Source: Thermoplasmatota archaeon (GTDB taxonomy: Archaea; Thermoplasmatota; E2; DHVEG-1). Taken from it: 31,906 nt of DNA. The notes beneath the pieces were generated by a model that was not told the DNA's origin, did not search any database, and saw only the letters and a program-made list of their open reading frames with translations. The DNA lies in contig JAGXLH010000002.1 of assembly GCA_018334795.1 (NCBI GenBank), forward strand, positions 1 through 31,906. The letters are read 5' to 3'. How positions within the stretch are numbered: position 1 is the stretch's first letter; every line of letters begins with the position of its first letter. This document shows, piece after piece, positions 1 through 6,967 of the stretch. The position numbers were made by a program, and so were the translations under genes.

Positions 1-2
1 TT

Positions 3-758
3 ATCAATAAAAAGAATGCTTCGATGAAATCTATATTAAATGAATCAAATATTTTTATAATTCCTCTTTTGAATCCAGATGGCAGGGAATCAGATGAACG
101 ATGGAATGAGAATGGAATTGATTTGAATAGAAATTTTGATGTGCATTTTGGACGATTACGTAGTGGGAATTTTCCTCTTGGTACATTGTTTGGTCGATTT
201 AAAATTCCAGTGATTCATCATCCATTTAGAGAAAATATATTGTTAAGTGAATATTCTACGAATTGTGGAAGAAAACCATTTTCAGAACCAGAAACGCGTT
301 CTTTTAAACTGTTCATGGAGTCATTAGATAATCTTGCTTTTTATGTTAATTGTCATACGGCGTTACATGGATTGATTCCCGTGGTTAATGTTGATTATAA
401 ACCAGAGTTCTTCGTATCTCAACAGCAAAAAGATGTGTATAATTACGCTGAAGATTGGGTATCTGCTAACTCTGAGTATTCAGGTTGTCATGTTGATGAT
501 GTTTCTTTCTCAGGAGCAGGTTTTGCTCATCATTGGTCGTTTAAGGAATTGCGCATTCCTTCGTTCTGCTTTGAATTGTTATCTATGGATTATGAACCAA
601 AGTTTGGTCATGGAAGACACGATCATCTTAATCATTGGATGCAAACGACACTTCCAATTTTTATGTTTATGTTAGTGAATCGTGAGCAATTATATCATTG
701 GGAATTACCTACGAATCAACCTTTTTTACCTCTTAGAATTCCTCCAGATCCAATCTAA
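3..758 (+). CDS. M14-family zinc carboxypeptidase, 5' end outside window
   Basis: The reading frame is open to the left edge, so the N-terminus is missing and the internal ATG at 24 is probably not the start. Numbering from that ATG, the sequence shows NPDG (17-20), LNRNF (34-38, the substrate-binding Asn-Arg pair of M14 enzymes), a zinc-ligand His in NCHTALHG (His111), and a late FELL with the likely catalytic Glu184. The first zinc motif, HxxE, should lie upstream of the window. Family knowledge: M14 enzymes remove C-terminal residues from peptides. No signal peptide can be judged. The gene ends in CELL-external or cytosolic context that cannot be decided, and the following 190 bp are AT-rich with the next gene's promoter. 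Family confident; substrate unknown. Confidence 0.8.
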   Translation: MNKKNASMKSILNESNIFIIPLLNPDGRESDERWNENGIDLNRNFDVHFGRLRSGNFPLGTLFGRFKIPVIHHPFRENILLSEYSTNCGRKPFSEPETRSFKLFMESLDNLAFYVNCHTALHGLIPVVNVDYKPEFFVSQQQKDVYNYAEDWVSANSEYSGCHVDDVSFSGAGFAHHWSFKELRIPSFCFELLSMDYEPKFGHGRHDHLNHWMQTTLPIFMFMLVNREQLYHWELPTNQPFLPLRIPPDPI

Positions 759-890
759 TAAATTGGTAAAAAAGTGTATAAGATATCATTATTTTTGGTA
801 TAATTGAACTAGTTAAGAGAATTTTTTTGATTCAATGTTATCTTTTTTCTGTTTTGACATTTTAGTTTTTTTGATATTCTTCCAGCGAGT

Positions 891-900
891 GTTTAAATAT
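891..900 (+). promoter_or_regulatory. TATA box of the 950 gene
   Basis: GTTTAAATAT lies about 50 bp before the ATG at 950, which would place transcription start near 920-925 and leave a short leader. The leader carries GGTGAG at 938-943, a good match to the archaeal anti-Shine-Dalgarno sequence, and this supports the start at 950. Confidence 0.5.
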
Positions 901-949
901 TCTTATTGAGAAAATTTAGCATGATTAATACATAGTTGGTGAGTTACTA

Positions 950-1255
950 ATGAGTGAAAAAAAACAATGTAGGTATGAAAAAGGATATCCTTCACTTTAT
1001 GATAATTTTAAACCGGGTCAACGAGTGGTTCGTCAATACAAAAAGGAATCAGGCGATTTAGAGGAATATGAGGGCATTATCATGGCTATGGACACAGAGG
1101 CTATGGAAATTTATTGGGATACAATTGATGGTGATTATAGTCCGGATCAAATCGTTGATGATTTCACACTTTGTGATGCAGATGAAGTGTATAATGGAAC
1201 GTTGGAGTACTCTCCGATTAAACGGAAGAAAAAAAGAATTGCTGATTACATTTAA
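950..1255 (+). CDS. small acidic protein, possible SH3-like fold, unknown function
   Basis: A 101-residue protein that I do not recognise. The start is supported by GGTGAG seven bases upstream and a TATA box further up. The body is rich in Asp, Glu and Tyr. The pattern GQRVVRQY, then EYEGIIMAMD, then MEIYWDTIDG, alternates glycine turns with short beta strands ending in a Trp, which recalls small SH3/Tudor-like barrels; this is inference from pattern only. The last twelve residues are basic (PIKRKKKRIADY), so a nucleic-acid contact is possible. It stands alone with its own promoter, between the carboxypeptidase and a small membrane protein. The promoter, ribosome site and coherent composition make it a real gene. 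Confidence 0.65.
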   Translation: MSEKKQCRYEKGYPSLYDNFKPGQRVVRQYKKESGDLEEYEGIIMAMDTEAMEIYWDTIDGDYSPDQIVDDFTLCDADEVYNGTLEYSPIKRKKKRIADYI

Positions 1256-1384
1256 TCAAACATGTCATGATGAATGCAATAGTATATATTAGGATAATAA
1301 TGCAATATGGCTCATGAACACATAACTGATTGGTTCAGTTGATTATGCCATTGTATTATGGAGAAGATGGAAGGAATACAGCGA

Positions 1385-1576
1385 ATGGTTAATCGTGAAG
1401 CAGTTCCGTTAGCAATTGGGTTATGCATACCGCTTAGCTTAGTTGCAATTGTACTTGTTCAATCCTATGGAATTGATTTTATATCATTTATCAAATCATT
1501 AGATGTTTTATATTACATTGCGATATTTCCGATATTACTAGGTTTAATCGTGGCTATTGCAAATCGGAACAAATAA
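1385..1576 (+). CDS. small membrane protein with two predicted transmembrane helices
   Basis: About 63 residues. Two hydrophobic stretches (AVPLAIGLCIPLSLVAIVLV and, after a short FISFIKSLD link, YYIAIFPILLGLIVAIA) end in a basic NRNK tail, so this looks like a helical hairpin with both ends probably cytoplasmic. I chose the ATG at 1385 because AAGGA lies at 1371-1375 with good spacing; an in-frame ATG at 1358 has no such signal and would add nine residues. A TATA-like tract lies near 1280-1288. No family recognised. It converges on the YigZ-family gene, only 12 bp away. Confidence 0.5.
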   Translation: MVNREAVPLAIGLCIPLSLVAIVLVQSYGIDFISFIKSLDVLYYIAIFPILLGLIVAIANRNK

Positions 1577-1588
1577 AAAAAATAGTGG

Positions 1589-1963
1589 TCAGTTTTTTTT
1601 GTAAAGATCTATCGCTCCGTTTCCTGCTTTTCGAAAGGCTCTAGAGACACCGCCAACTCCAAGTTTTATTCCACCAAATACTCTTGAAACTACTAATGCA
1701 TGAGATGTAAGATTATGGCGATCCAATAATTGTAAAAGTACTTTCCCTGGATGGCCGACTTCCCCATCATGTTGAAACTCTTTACAACAGGATCCATGTT
1801 CATCAAAACAATAAATTGCGTAACAATGATGATTGGCATTTGAATACTTTTTATGATGATCCTCTATGATACTAGTTATTTCTTGAGTTGATGAAATCTG
1901 ATAAAGATGAGCATAAAACTTAGATTTTTTGACAACCAGTTTTCCTGCGGCAAGTTGATTCAT
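1589..1963 (-). CDS. YigZ/IMPACT (UPF0029) family protein
   Basis: A 124-residue protein with the IMPACT N-terminal-type domain: KKSKFYAHL near the start, HHCYAIYCFDEHG, then DGEVGHPGKVLLQLL, and the diagnostic VVSRVFGGIKLGVGGVSRAF before the end. Family knowledge: YigZ in bacteria and the IMPACT domain in eukaryotes are linked to translation control, but the biochemical role in archaea is unsettled. Bacterial YigZ has an additional C-terminal domain of about 80 residues that is absent here, so this is the single-domain form. It is convergent with the small membrane protein at 1385-1576. A poly-T stretch on either strand at 1577-1600 probably terminates both transcripts. Confidence 0.85.
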   Translation of the reverse strand: MNQLAAGKLVVKKSKFYAHLYQISSTQEITSIIEDHHKKYSNANHHCYAIYCFDEHGSCCKEFQHDGEVGHPGKVLLQLLDRHNLTSHALVVSRVFGGIKLGVGGVSRAFRKAGNGAIDLYKKN

Positions 1964-2124
1964 CTTGTTCTCACAATAAATATCTAATAGGTTTTTATTT
2001 GATGATTTTTTTCTTCAAAGTAAAAACAGCAATAACAAATAAAAATTTTTTGTTTAACGGAATTATAATTCAAACATATTCTTATTAAAAACCATTCATG
2101 CAGGAGAGAGGTGTACAACAAATC

Positions 2125-2132
2125 CTTTATAA
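2125..2132 (+). promoter_or_regulatory. TATA box ahead of the 2160/dtdA genes
   Basis: TTTATAAG, a near-consensus archaeal TATA box, starts 35 bp before the ATG at 2160. The expected start of transcription, 22-27 bp downstream of the box centre, is about 2152-2158. That makes the 2160 reading frame nearly leaderless and places dtdA second in the same transcript. Confidence 0.5.
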
Positions 2133-2159
2133 GCATAAATATATTTTTATTTGAATAAA

Positions 2160-2321
2160 ATGAGAGTTGCTGGTTTACTTTCCGATAATACAGAAGCAAG
2201 AGAAATCGAGTTTATTTCTAAAGTATGTATTCTTAAAGATCGGATTCATTTTTTAGTTCGAAAGGAAAAATTAAAAAAATTATTAGAACAAGAACAAACA
2301 TGTGAGCCAACAAAGGATTAA
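2160..2321 (+). CDS. short ORF overlapping the dtdA region, unknown
   Basis: A 53-residue frame beginning MRVAGLLSDNTEAREIEF and ending in a charged KEKLKKLLEQEQTCEPTKD segment likely to be helical. It begins about 28 bp after a good TATA box, which fits a leaderless message, and it ends 50 bp before the preferred dtdA start. It resembles nothing I know. It could be a real small protein coupled to dtdA, or an upstream reading frame. If dtdA instead began at the GTG at 2302, the two would overlap by 20 bp in different frames. Confidence 0.35.
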   Translation: MRVAGLLSDNTEAREIEFISKVCILKDRIHFLVRKEKLKKLLEQEQTCEPTKD

Positions 2322-2370
2322 AATAGGATTATCCAAGTTTCCCAAAAGAAACAAAAAGGCTGCATCCGTT

Positions 2371-3243
2371 ATGACTATTGTTATTGTATCCTCAACTCAA
2401 GACGAAGCAAGTACCAATATTAAAAAAGGATTATTAGAACTAAATGAGTGGGACAAGATCAACACTTTTTTTGATAAAACAGTCTATCATCATTCATCTC
2501 TTTCCGATCTTTATTTAGTAACTATTAAGGATAAAACCATTATTCATGAAGGATTAGAACAGCAGTTAAATGATAAACTAAATCTTACGCCATCTCAGAT
2601 CATTTTTATCTCCCGGCATCGTAGTAAATCTGGAGAGCCGACATTAAGCACTCATCCTATTGGTAACTATGGCGAAGCAAAATTTGGTGGGAAAACAAAA
2701 ACACTTACTCCGTCAATGCCACGATTGATGACCACCTTGCTTCGCACCATGAAAAATAAAGCTGAAGAACATAAACTGTCTCACGAAGTAACCTATGAAG
2801 TAACACATCATGGACCTTTTTTATCAACACCAACATTATTTGCTGAAGTTGGAAGTACATTGGAGGAATGGAAAAAAGAGAAACCTGCTCGAATAGTTGC
2901 AGATTCATTACTCAGTGTTTTGCATGATAAAAGATATGAACGTGATTATTCTGAGTACATGCCCGTGTTACTTGGTATCGGCGGAGGACATTATGCTCCA
3001 CGATTTTCAACAGTTGCTTTTCGAAAAAATGTTGCTTTTGGACATATGATTCCAAGTTATCATGTAAAACCAGGCCATATTGATAAGGAAATGCTTGAAA
3101 AAGCAATTCAAGCAACACCAAATGTCAGTGGCGTTTATTTTGATCGAAAGGCATTGAAAAAATCGGTAAGATCTAAATTTACAAAATGGTGTGAACAACT
3201 TGAAATACCTATTGTTTCAAGTAAAGAGTTTAGTTTGCTTTGA
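2371..3243 (+). CDS. dtdA: D-aminoacyl-tRNA deacylase, archaeal DtdA/GEK1 type
   Basis: Hydrolyses D-aminoacyl-tRNAs to recycle tRNA and keep D-residues out of protein. The sequence shows the family's order of motifs: MTIVIVSSTQDEASTNI at the N-terminus, IFISRHRSKSGEPTLSTHP, GNYGEAKFGG, VTHHGPF, EVGSTLEEW, LLGIGGGHYAPRF and FGHMIPSYHV. The His and Asp/Glu residues in these are typical of the zinc-dependent archaeal enzyme. I chose the ATG at 2371 because family members begin at this strand; an upstream GTG at 2302 would add 23 basic residues. About 290 residues, close to the usual 270-290. Its last 14 bp overlap the 3' end of the opposite-strand repair gene. Confidence 0.9.
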   Translation: MTIVIVSSTQDEASTNIKKGLLELNEWDKINTFFDKTVYHHSSLSDLYLVTIKDKTIIHEGLEQQLNDKLNLTPSQIIFISRHRSKSGEPTLSTHPIGNYGEAKFGGKTKTLTPSMPRLMTTLLRTMKNKAEEHKLSHEVTYEVTHHGPFLSTPTLFAEVGSTLEEWKKEKPARIVADSLLSVLHDKRYERDYSEYMPVLLGIGGGHYAPRFSTVAFRKNVAFGHMIPSYHVKPGHIDKEMLEKAIQATPNVSGVYFDRKALKKSVRSKFTKWCEQLEIPIVSSKEFSLL

Positions 3244-4171
3244 TTGTTTTTGTTGCAAGAAAATGAGCTTGTCTTACTGGTTTAGGATGCTTATATTTGC
3301 TCAGTTTAGATACAACGTTTACTGCGGTTGACAATGAAATCTTATTTCCAACGGAGACGTAAACTGGTTTTTTTACTTGTTGATGAGCATAGAATGCTTT
3401 TCCAAGGAGTTTATTATCATAAATGATAGTATCATTTTTTTGTTGGCTGCCACAAAGTAAACTTTTTGCAACTCCAATACTTGGTTTTTTTAGTAATACT
3501 CCTGTATGACTGGCCAAACCAAATTGATAGGGATGAAGAATACCGTTTCCATCAATCATAAGCACGGATGGTTCAATATCAAGGTTATCATATAATTGTT
3601 GAATAAATGGAGTTTCACGAAAGGTTAGATATGTTGGAATATACGGAAATTTTGTTTTTTGAAATAACGTTTTTTTTTCTAAGATTTCTTTTGTTTGATA
3701 ATCAATGATTACACAGGCAACACATGCTTGCTTAGAGTCTTTTGTTGAATATGCAACATCAAAGCCAGCAACAGTAGATATCTGATTTTCTGTTAATGAA
3801 TTATTTAGGGATACTTTTTTTCTTAGTTGAACTTGTTTTTTTCGGCAGGTTTTCAAAGGATAAGTGGTTTTAAAATCTTTAAAAAAAATCTTTTCAAAAT
3901 GAGATATTTCTCCATTTTTGACAGTGATATTATCATTTCGTAATCGTTTAATTTTTTCTTTATTTCCTAACGCAAAACCACCAATTCGTCCATCACTGTA
4001 AACAATCTTGTAGCATGGCATGGTATCAGGGTGCGGGTTTTCATTCATCATTTTTCCCACAGCTCGTGAAGCCCGGATATCCCCTAATGCTTTTGCTACT
4101 TCCCCATATGTGGAAATAAAACCTTTGGGTATTTGTCGAACTAAATCATAGGTATATTCATATAAATCCAT
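3230..4171 (-). CDS. O6-alkylguanine-DNA alkyltransferase / endonuclease V fusion
   Basis: Two DNA-repair domains in one chain. Residues are numbered from the upstream GTG at 4180. Residues 4-90 are an alkyltransferase domain lacking the usual N-terminal subdomain: IPKGFISTYGEVA, SRAVGKMMNENP with the arginine finger, and MPCYKIV with the acceptor Cys56, where the common motif is PCHRV. Residues 115-316 are endonuclease V, with the expected acidic residues Asp141 (GFDVAY), Glu189 (YLTFRE) and Asp210 (IDGNG), plus His216 and IGVAKS. Known: a fusion of this kind from Ferroplasma acidarmanus has both activities, so repair of alkylated guanine and of deaminated adenine (inosine) is expected. I prefer the ATG at 4171, which follows GGGTGAG at 4176-4182. 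Convergent overlap with dtdA. Confidence 0.9.
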   Translation of the reverse strand: MDLYEYTYDLVRQIPKGFISTYGEVAKALGDIRASRAVGKMMNENPHPDTMPCYKIVYSDGRIGGFALGNKEKIKRLRNDNITVKNGEISHFEKIFFKDFKTTYPLKTCRKKQVQLRKKVSLNNSLTENQISTVAGFDVAYSTKDSKQACVACVIIDYQTKEILEKKTLFQKTKFPYIPTYLTFRETPFIQQLYDNLDIEPSVLMIDGNGILHPYQFGLASHTGVLLKKPSIGVAKSLLCGSQQKNDTIIYDNKLLGKAFYAHQQVKKPVYVSVGNKISLSTAVNVVSKLSKYKHPKPVRQAHFLATKTIKAN

Positions 4172-4355
4172 GTAACTCACCCAATAATTCTTAATCTATT
4201 CTCCATCATATGACTTTTACAGTCAAAAATAATGGTCATCCATAACAAAAACTATCAATATGATCATAGTTCTTGAAAGTATCTTTGATTAGATAGATCG
4301 TGATTATTTCTAGATTGAAAAAAATGGAAACATATTAATGAACCGGTGATAATTT

Positions 4356-5129
4356 GTGGATTTCTTAAAATTTCTTGGAACTGCAGGAGCTCGATTTGCA
4401 GTAAGTCGTCAAATCAGAAAATCAGGTGGAATGTGGTTGTCTTTGGATGACATAAACCTCTTGATCGATCCTGGGCCTGGATCATTAGTTCGGTGTTTAT
4501 CTAGCCAACCGAAGTTAAATCCCGTTGATTTAGATGGAATTCTTCTTTCTCATCGACATATTGATCATTGTAATGATGTTAATATTATGATTGAAGCGAT
4601 GACTAATGGAGGCCATACAAAGAAAGGATCATTGTTTGCTCCATCTGATGCATTAGATGATGATCCAGTGGTTTTACATCACTTTCGAAATCATATTGAA
4701 TCAATCACTGTTTTAAAAGAGGGGAAAAAGTATTCTCTTGGTTCTTTGTCTTTTGAAACTCCAGTTCAACATATTCATGGTGTTGAAACATATGGAATCC
4801 GGTTTTTAGGTTCAGATATAACATTATCATATATTGCTGATACTAAGTATTTTGAGGAATTATCATCTGTTTATACTGCAGATGTGTTGGTATTAAATGT
4901 GGTATTGGTTGAACCAAAAGATGGGATTAATCATTTGTCTATTGTTGATGCTGAAAAAATAATTTCAAGGATTAAACCAAAACTTTGTATTCTCACTCAT
5001 TTTGGTATGACCATGATTAGATCAAAACCTTGGAAGATAGCTGAAAAGTTATCTGAAAAGACTGGAGTAAACGTTATTGCTGCATCTGATGGGAAACAAT
5101 TTTCATTAGAAGAAAAAAATATTTTTTAG
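4356..5129 (+). CDS. metallo-beta-lactamase-fold hydrolase
   Basis: A 257-residue MBL-fold protein starting at GTG, with GGTGAT at 4345-4350 as ribosome site. It has the strand-turn NLLIDPGPG, the metal motif LSHRHIDHCND (HxHxDH) near residue 65, a later His in QHIHGVETYG, Asp in YIADTKYF, and a final metal-ligand His in ILTHFGM. This complete set argues for an active two-metal enzyme. Family knowledge: the group includes RNases, phosphodiesterases and thiol hydrolases. It lacks the beta-CASP insert, so a beta-CASP RNase is unlikely, but the substrate cannot be named. The gene stands alone; AT-rich sequence follows its stop. Confidence 0.85.
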   Translation: MDFLKFLGTAGARFAVSRQIRKSGGMWLSLDDINLLIDPGPGSLVRCLSSQPKLNPVDLDGILLSHRHIDHCNDVNIMIEAMTNGGHTKKGSLFAPSDALDDDPVVLHHFRNHIESITVLKEGKKYSLGSLSFETPVQHIHGVETYGIRFLGSDITLSYIADTKYFEELSSVYTADVLVLNVVLVEPKDGINHLSIVDAEKIISRIKPKLCILTHFGMTMIRSKPWKIAEKLSEKTGVNVIAASDGKQFSLEEKNIF

Positions 5130-5259
5130 ACATTTAAAAATATATATTTTAATATACCTTCAAATGCTGTTTGGTCAAAAAATAATCTCTTTGTTCCTAA
5201 GAAAAAAAATATGCCAATATTTATCAACCAAATTCATCTTTTCCCAACCTTGAGGAAGC

Positions 5260-6378
5260 ATGGCATTAGTGAATAAAAAAGAATACAGAATACTAGATAA
5301 AAAACGGTTTTATTTGTTATGGTTCTTCCGCATACTTCTCCTCTTATTAATAGCACTAGAATTAACATCCGATAGATCAACATTCCAATTTTTTTATATG
5401 ATTGTATTCTTACTTAGCTTCGCTCCATCAATAATTAGAAGAACACTTTCCATCTCATTACCTCTCCCTTTTGAACTCTTATATATTCTTTCATTATTTA
5501 CTACTGTTCTTGGAGAAAAAATTTTTTCTGGGCTGCTCGTTCAATTCATCCTTGGAATCTTTTTTGGAATATTTGGCTTTCTCCTAATGTATATTCTGTA
5601 CTACAACAGCAGGATTCAAACAAGTCCAATTCTTATCACTGCGTTCTCATTTAGTTTTTCTGTTGCAACCGGAGCAATATGGACAGTCTTTATTTTTTTA
5701 TTACAAACAATAGCCAAGATAAAATTCGATACGATATCTAAAAATTATGCCCCAATTGGCTTATTATTTACTATAATTGGAGCCGGTGTTGTATCAACAG
5801 CAGAATATCTTTATTTAACATATGGTGAGGGAAGAATTTTACAAAATTTATTAAAGGCATTTATGAAAAAGAACCCCGATCTGTTCATTGAAACAGAAGT
5901 AAAACCAAAAGATATAGTTAAACAGATAGAACAAGGAGAGAGCGAACAACTAGAATTTAAATCAAGTCTCAGAACAAATTTACACACAAAAAAACCAGAT
6001 AAAAAGATAGAATTATCTGTACTTAAAACGATTACCGCTTTTTTAAATACTGATGGAGGAACACTTCTTATTGGTGTCGCAGATGATGGAAAAGTCATTG
6101 GAATAGATCACGACGGGTTTTCAAATAATGATAAATTCTATCAACATTACACAAACCTTATTCAAAACCACATTGGAAATCAATATCTTCCAATTATAAA
6201 ATCCAGACTTATTCAAATGGATGAAGAAAAAACGATTCTAAAAGTAAATTGCATGAAAAGTCATAAACCAGTATTTCTAAACATGAACGATGACGATTAT
6301 TTTTTTGTTCGAATAGGTCCAGCAAGTGTAAAACTCAGTGACAAAAAACTCCTTGAATATGTGAAGAAAAAATTCTAA
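5260..6378 (+). CDS. membrane protein with C-terminal AlbA_2 (Schlafen-type) domain
   Basis: A 372-residue protein in two parts. Residues about 15-190 hold five or six hydrophobic helices (for example FYLLWFFRILLLLLIALELT and LLVQFILGIFFGIFGFLLMY). From about residue 225 the chain is soluble and matches the AlbA_2 putative nucleic-acid-binding domain: GESEQLEFKSSL, then ELSVLKTITAFLNTDGGTLL, IGVADDGKVIGIDHDG and a terminal FFVRIGPASVKLS. Family knowledge: AlbA_2 occurs in transcription regulators and Schlafen-like proteins, and a divergent ATPase-like role has also been proposed. Placing it on a polytopic membrane anchor suggests a sensor or a membrane-tethered nucleic-acid binder (inference). 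GAGG at 5252-5255 supports the start. It converges on the Lrp gene with a 2-bp gap. Confidence 0.8.
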   Translation: MALVNKKEYRILDKKRFYLLWFFRILLLLLIALELTSDRSTFQFFYMIVFLLSFAPSIIRRTLSISLPLPFELLYILSLFTTVLGEKIFSGLLVQFILGIFFGIFGFLLMYILYYNSRIQTSPILITAFSFSFSVATGAIWTVFIFLLQTIAKIKFDTISKNYAPIGLLFTIIGAGVVSTAEYLYLTYGEGRILQNLLKAFMKKNPDLFIETEVKPKDIVKQIEQGESEQLEFKSSLRTNLHTKKPDKKIELSVLKTITAFLNTDGGTLLIGVADDGKVIGIDHDGFSNNDKFYQHYTNLIQNHIGNQYLPIIKSRLIQMDEEKTILKVNCMKSHKPVFLNMNDDDYFFVRIGPASVKLSDKKLLEYVKKKF

Positions 6379-6380
6379 GA

Positions 6381-6824
6381 TCACCCTTCTTTGACCGTTG
6401 TAAAACAAGGACAGGTAAATGTTCGACCAATTCCCGAAATCTGACGGATTTTAGCAATAGTATTTTTACCAACATCATCAAATGATTTTCCTCTAATCTT
6501 TAAAAGAATATCATATTCACCGGAAATGATATGAACTTCATATACTCCAGGAAATGATTTAATCTTTTGGGCAATTTCAGAAATTGATATTTTGGATTCA
6601 TATGGATTTGATGCAACAAACACATAAACGGTTGTCATTAACCCAAGTTTTTCATAATTAGGTAAAATTGTAAACTTTTTGATAATACCATTTTTCACCA
6701 TTTTTTGAATTCTATCATGAACTGTAACCCTTGGAATATGAATATTTTCGGCGATTTGCTTTGTTGATTTTCTTGAGTTTTTCGTTAATTCATTAAGAAT
6801 TTTACGATCCTTATCATCTAACAT
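6381..6824 (-). CDS. Lrp/AsnC-family transcription regulator
   Basis: A 147-residue regulator. Residues 1-60 form the winged helix-turn-helix (MLDDKDRKILNELTKNSRKS, then IPRVTVHDRIQKMVKNGIIK), and residues 65-145 the RAM effector domain, with FPGVYEVHIISGEYDILLKI carrying the usual ligand-loop glycine. Family knowledge: such proteins form dimers and octamers, often sense amino acids, and commonly bind their own promoter. The gene is divergent from the secreted metalloprotease, and a 10-bp-arm inverted repeat lies between them (6869-6899), so autoregulation and control of the protease are likely. The TATA tract at 6845-6858 implies a leaderless message. Confidence 0.9.
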   Translation of the reverse strand: MLDDKDRKILNELTKNSRKSTKQIAENIHIPRVTVHDRIQKMVKNGIIKKFTILPNYEKLGLMTTVYVFVASNPYESKISISEIAQKIKSFPGVYEVHIISGEYDILLKIRGKSFDDVGKNTIAKIRQISGIGRTFTCPCFTTVKEG

Positions 6825-6844
6825 GTTTTACAATATGTCGGTTT

Positions 6845-6858
6845 TTTTATTTAAATAT
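6845..6858 (-). promoter_or_regulatory. TATA box of the Lrp gene
   Basis: Read on the minus strand, this tract is ATATTTAAATAAAA, centred about 27 bp before the ATG at 6824. That spacing leaves no room for a leader, as is common for archaeal regulators. Confidence 0.5.
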
Positions 6859-6868
6859 TATCAGATTT

Positions 6869-6899
6869 AACATTTTGACGAATTAGAAATCAAAATGTT
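6869..6899. promoter_or_regulatory. inverted repeat, likely Lrp-type operator
   Basis: AACATTTTGA at 6869-6878 is repeated exactly in reverse complement as TCAAAATGTT at 6890-6899, separated by 11 bp. The half-site centres are 21 bp apart, two helical turns, so both would lie on one face of the DNA. The element lies just upstream of the Lrp TATA box and abuts the likely TATA tract of the metalloprotease gene (TTTAATATAT from 6899). Position and symmetry suggest a binding site for the adjacent regulator; that is inference. Confidence 0.55.
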
Positions 6900-6967
6900 T
6901 TAATATATCTAGATTACTATAACTATTTGACAAAAAATAATTTAATATTTGTGGGGCAAATTTTAAT

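Noticed and set aside
1984..2199. 71-residue minus-strand frame rich in Tyr, Phe and Asn
   Set aside because: Lies in AT-rich intergenic sequence covering a good plus-strand TATA box; composition is that of random AT-rich DNA.
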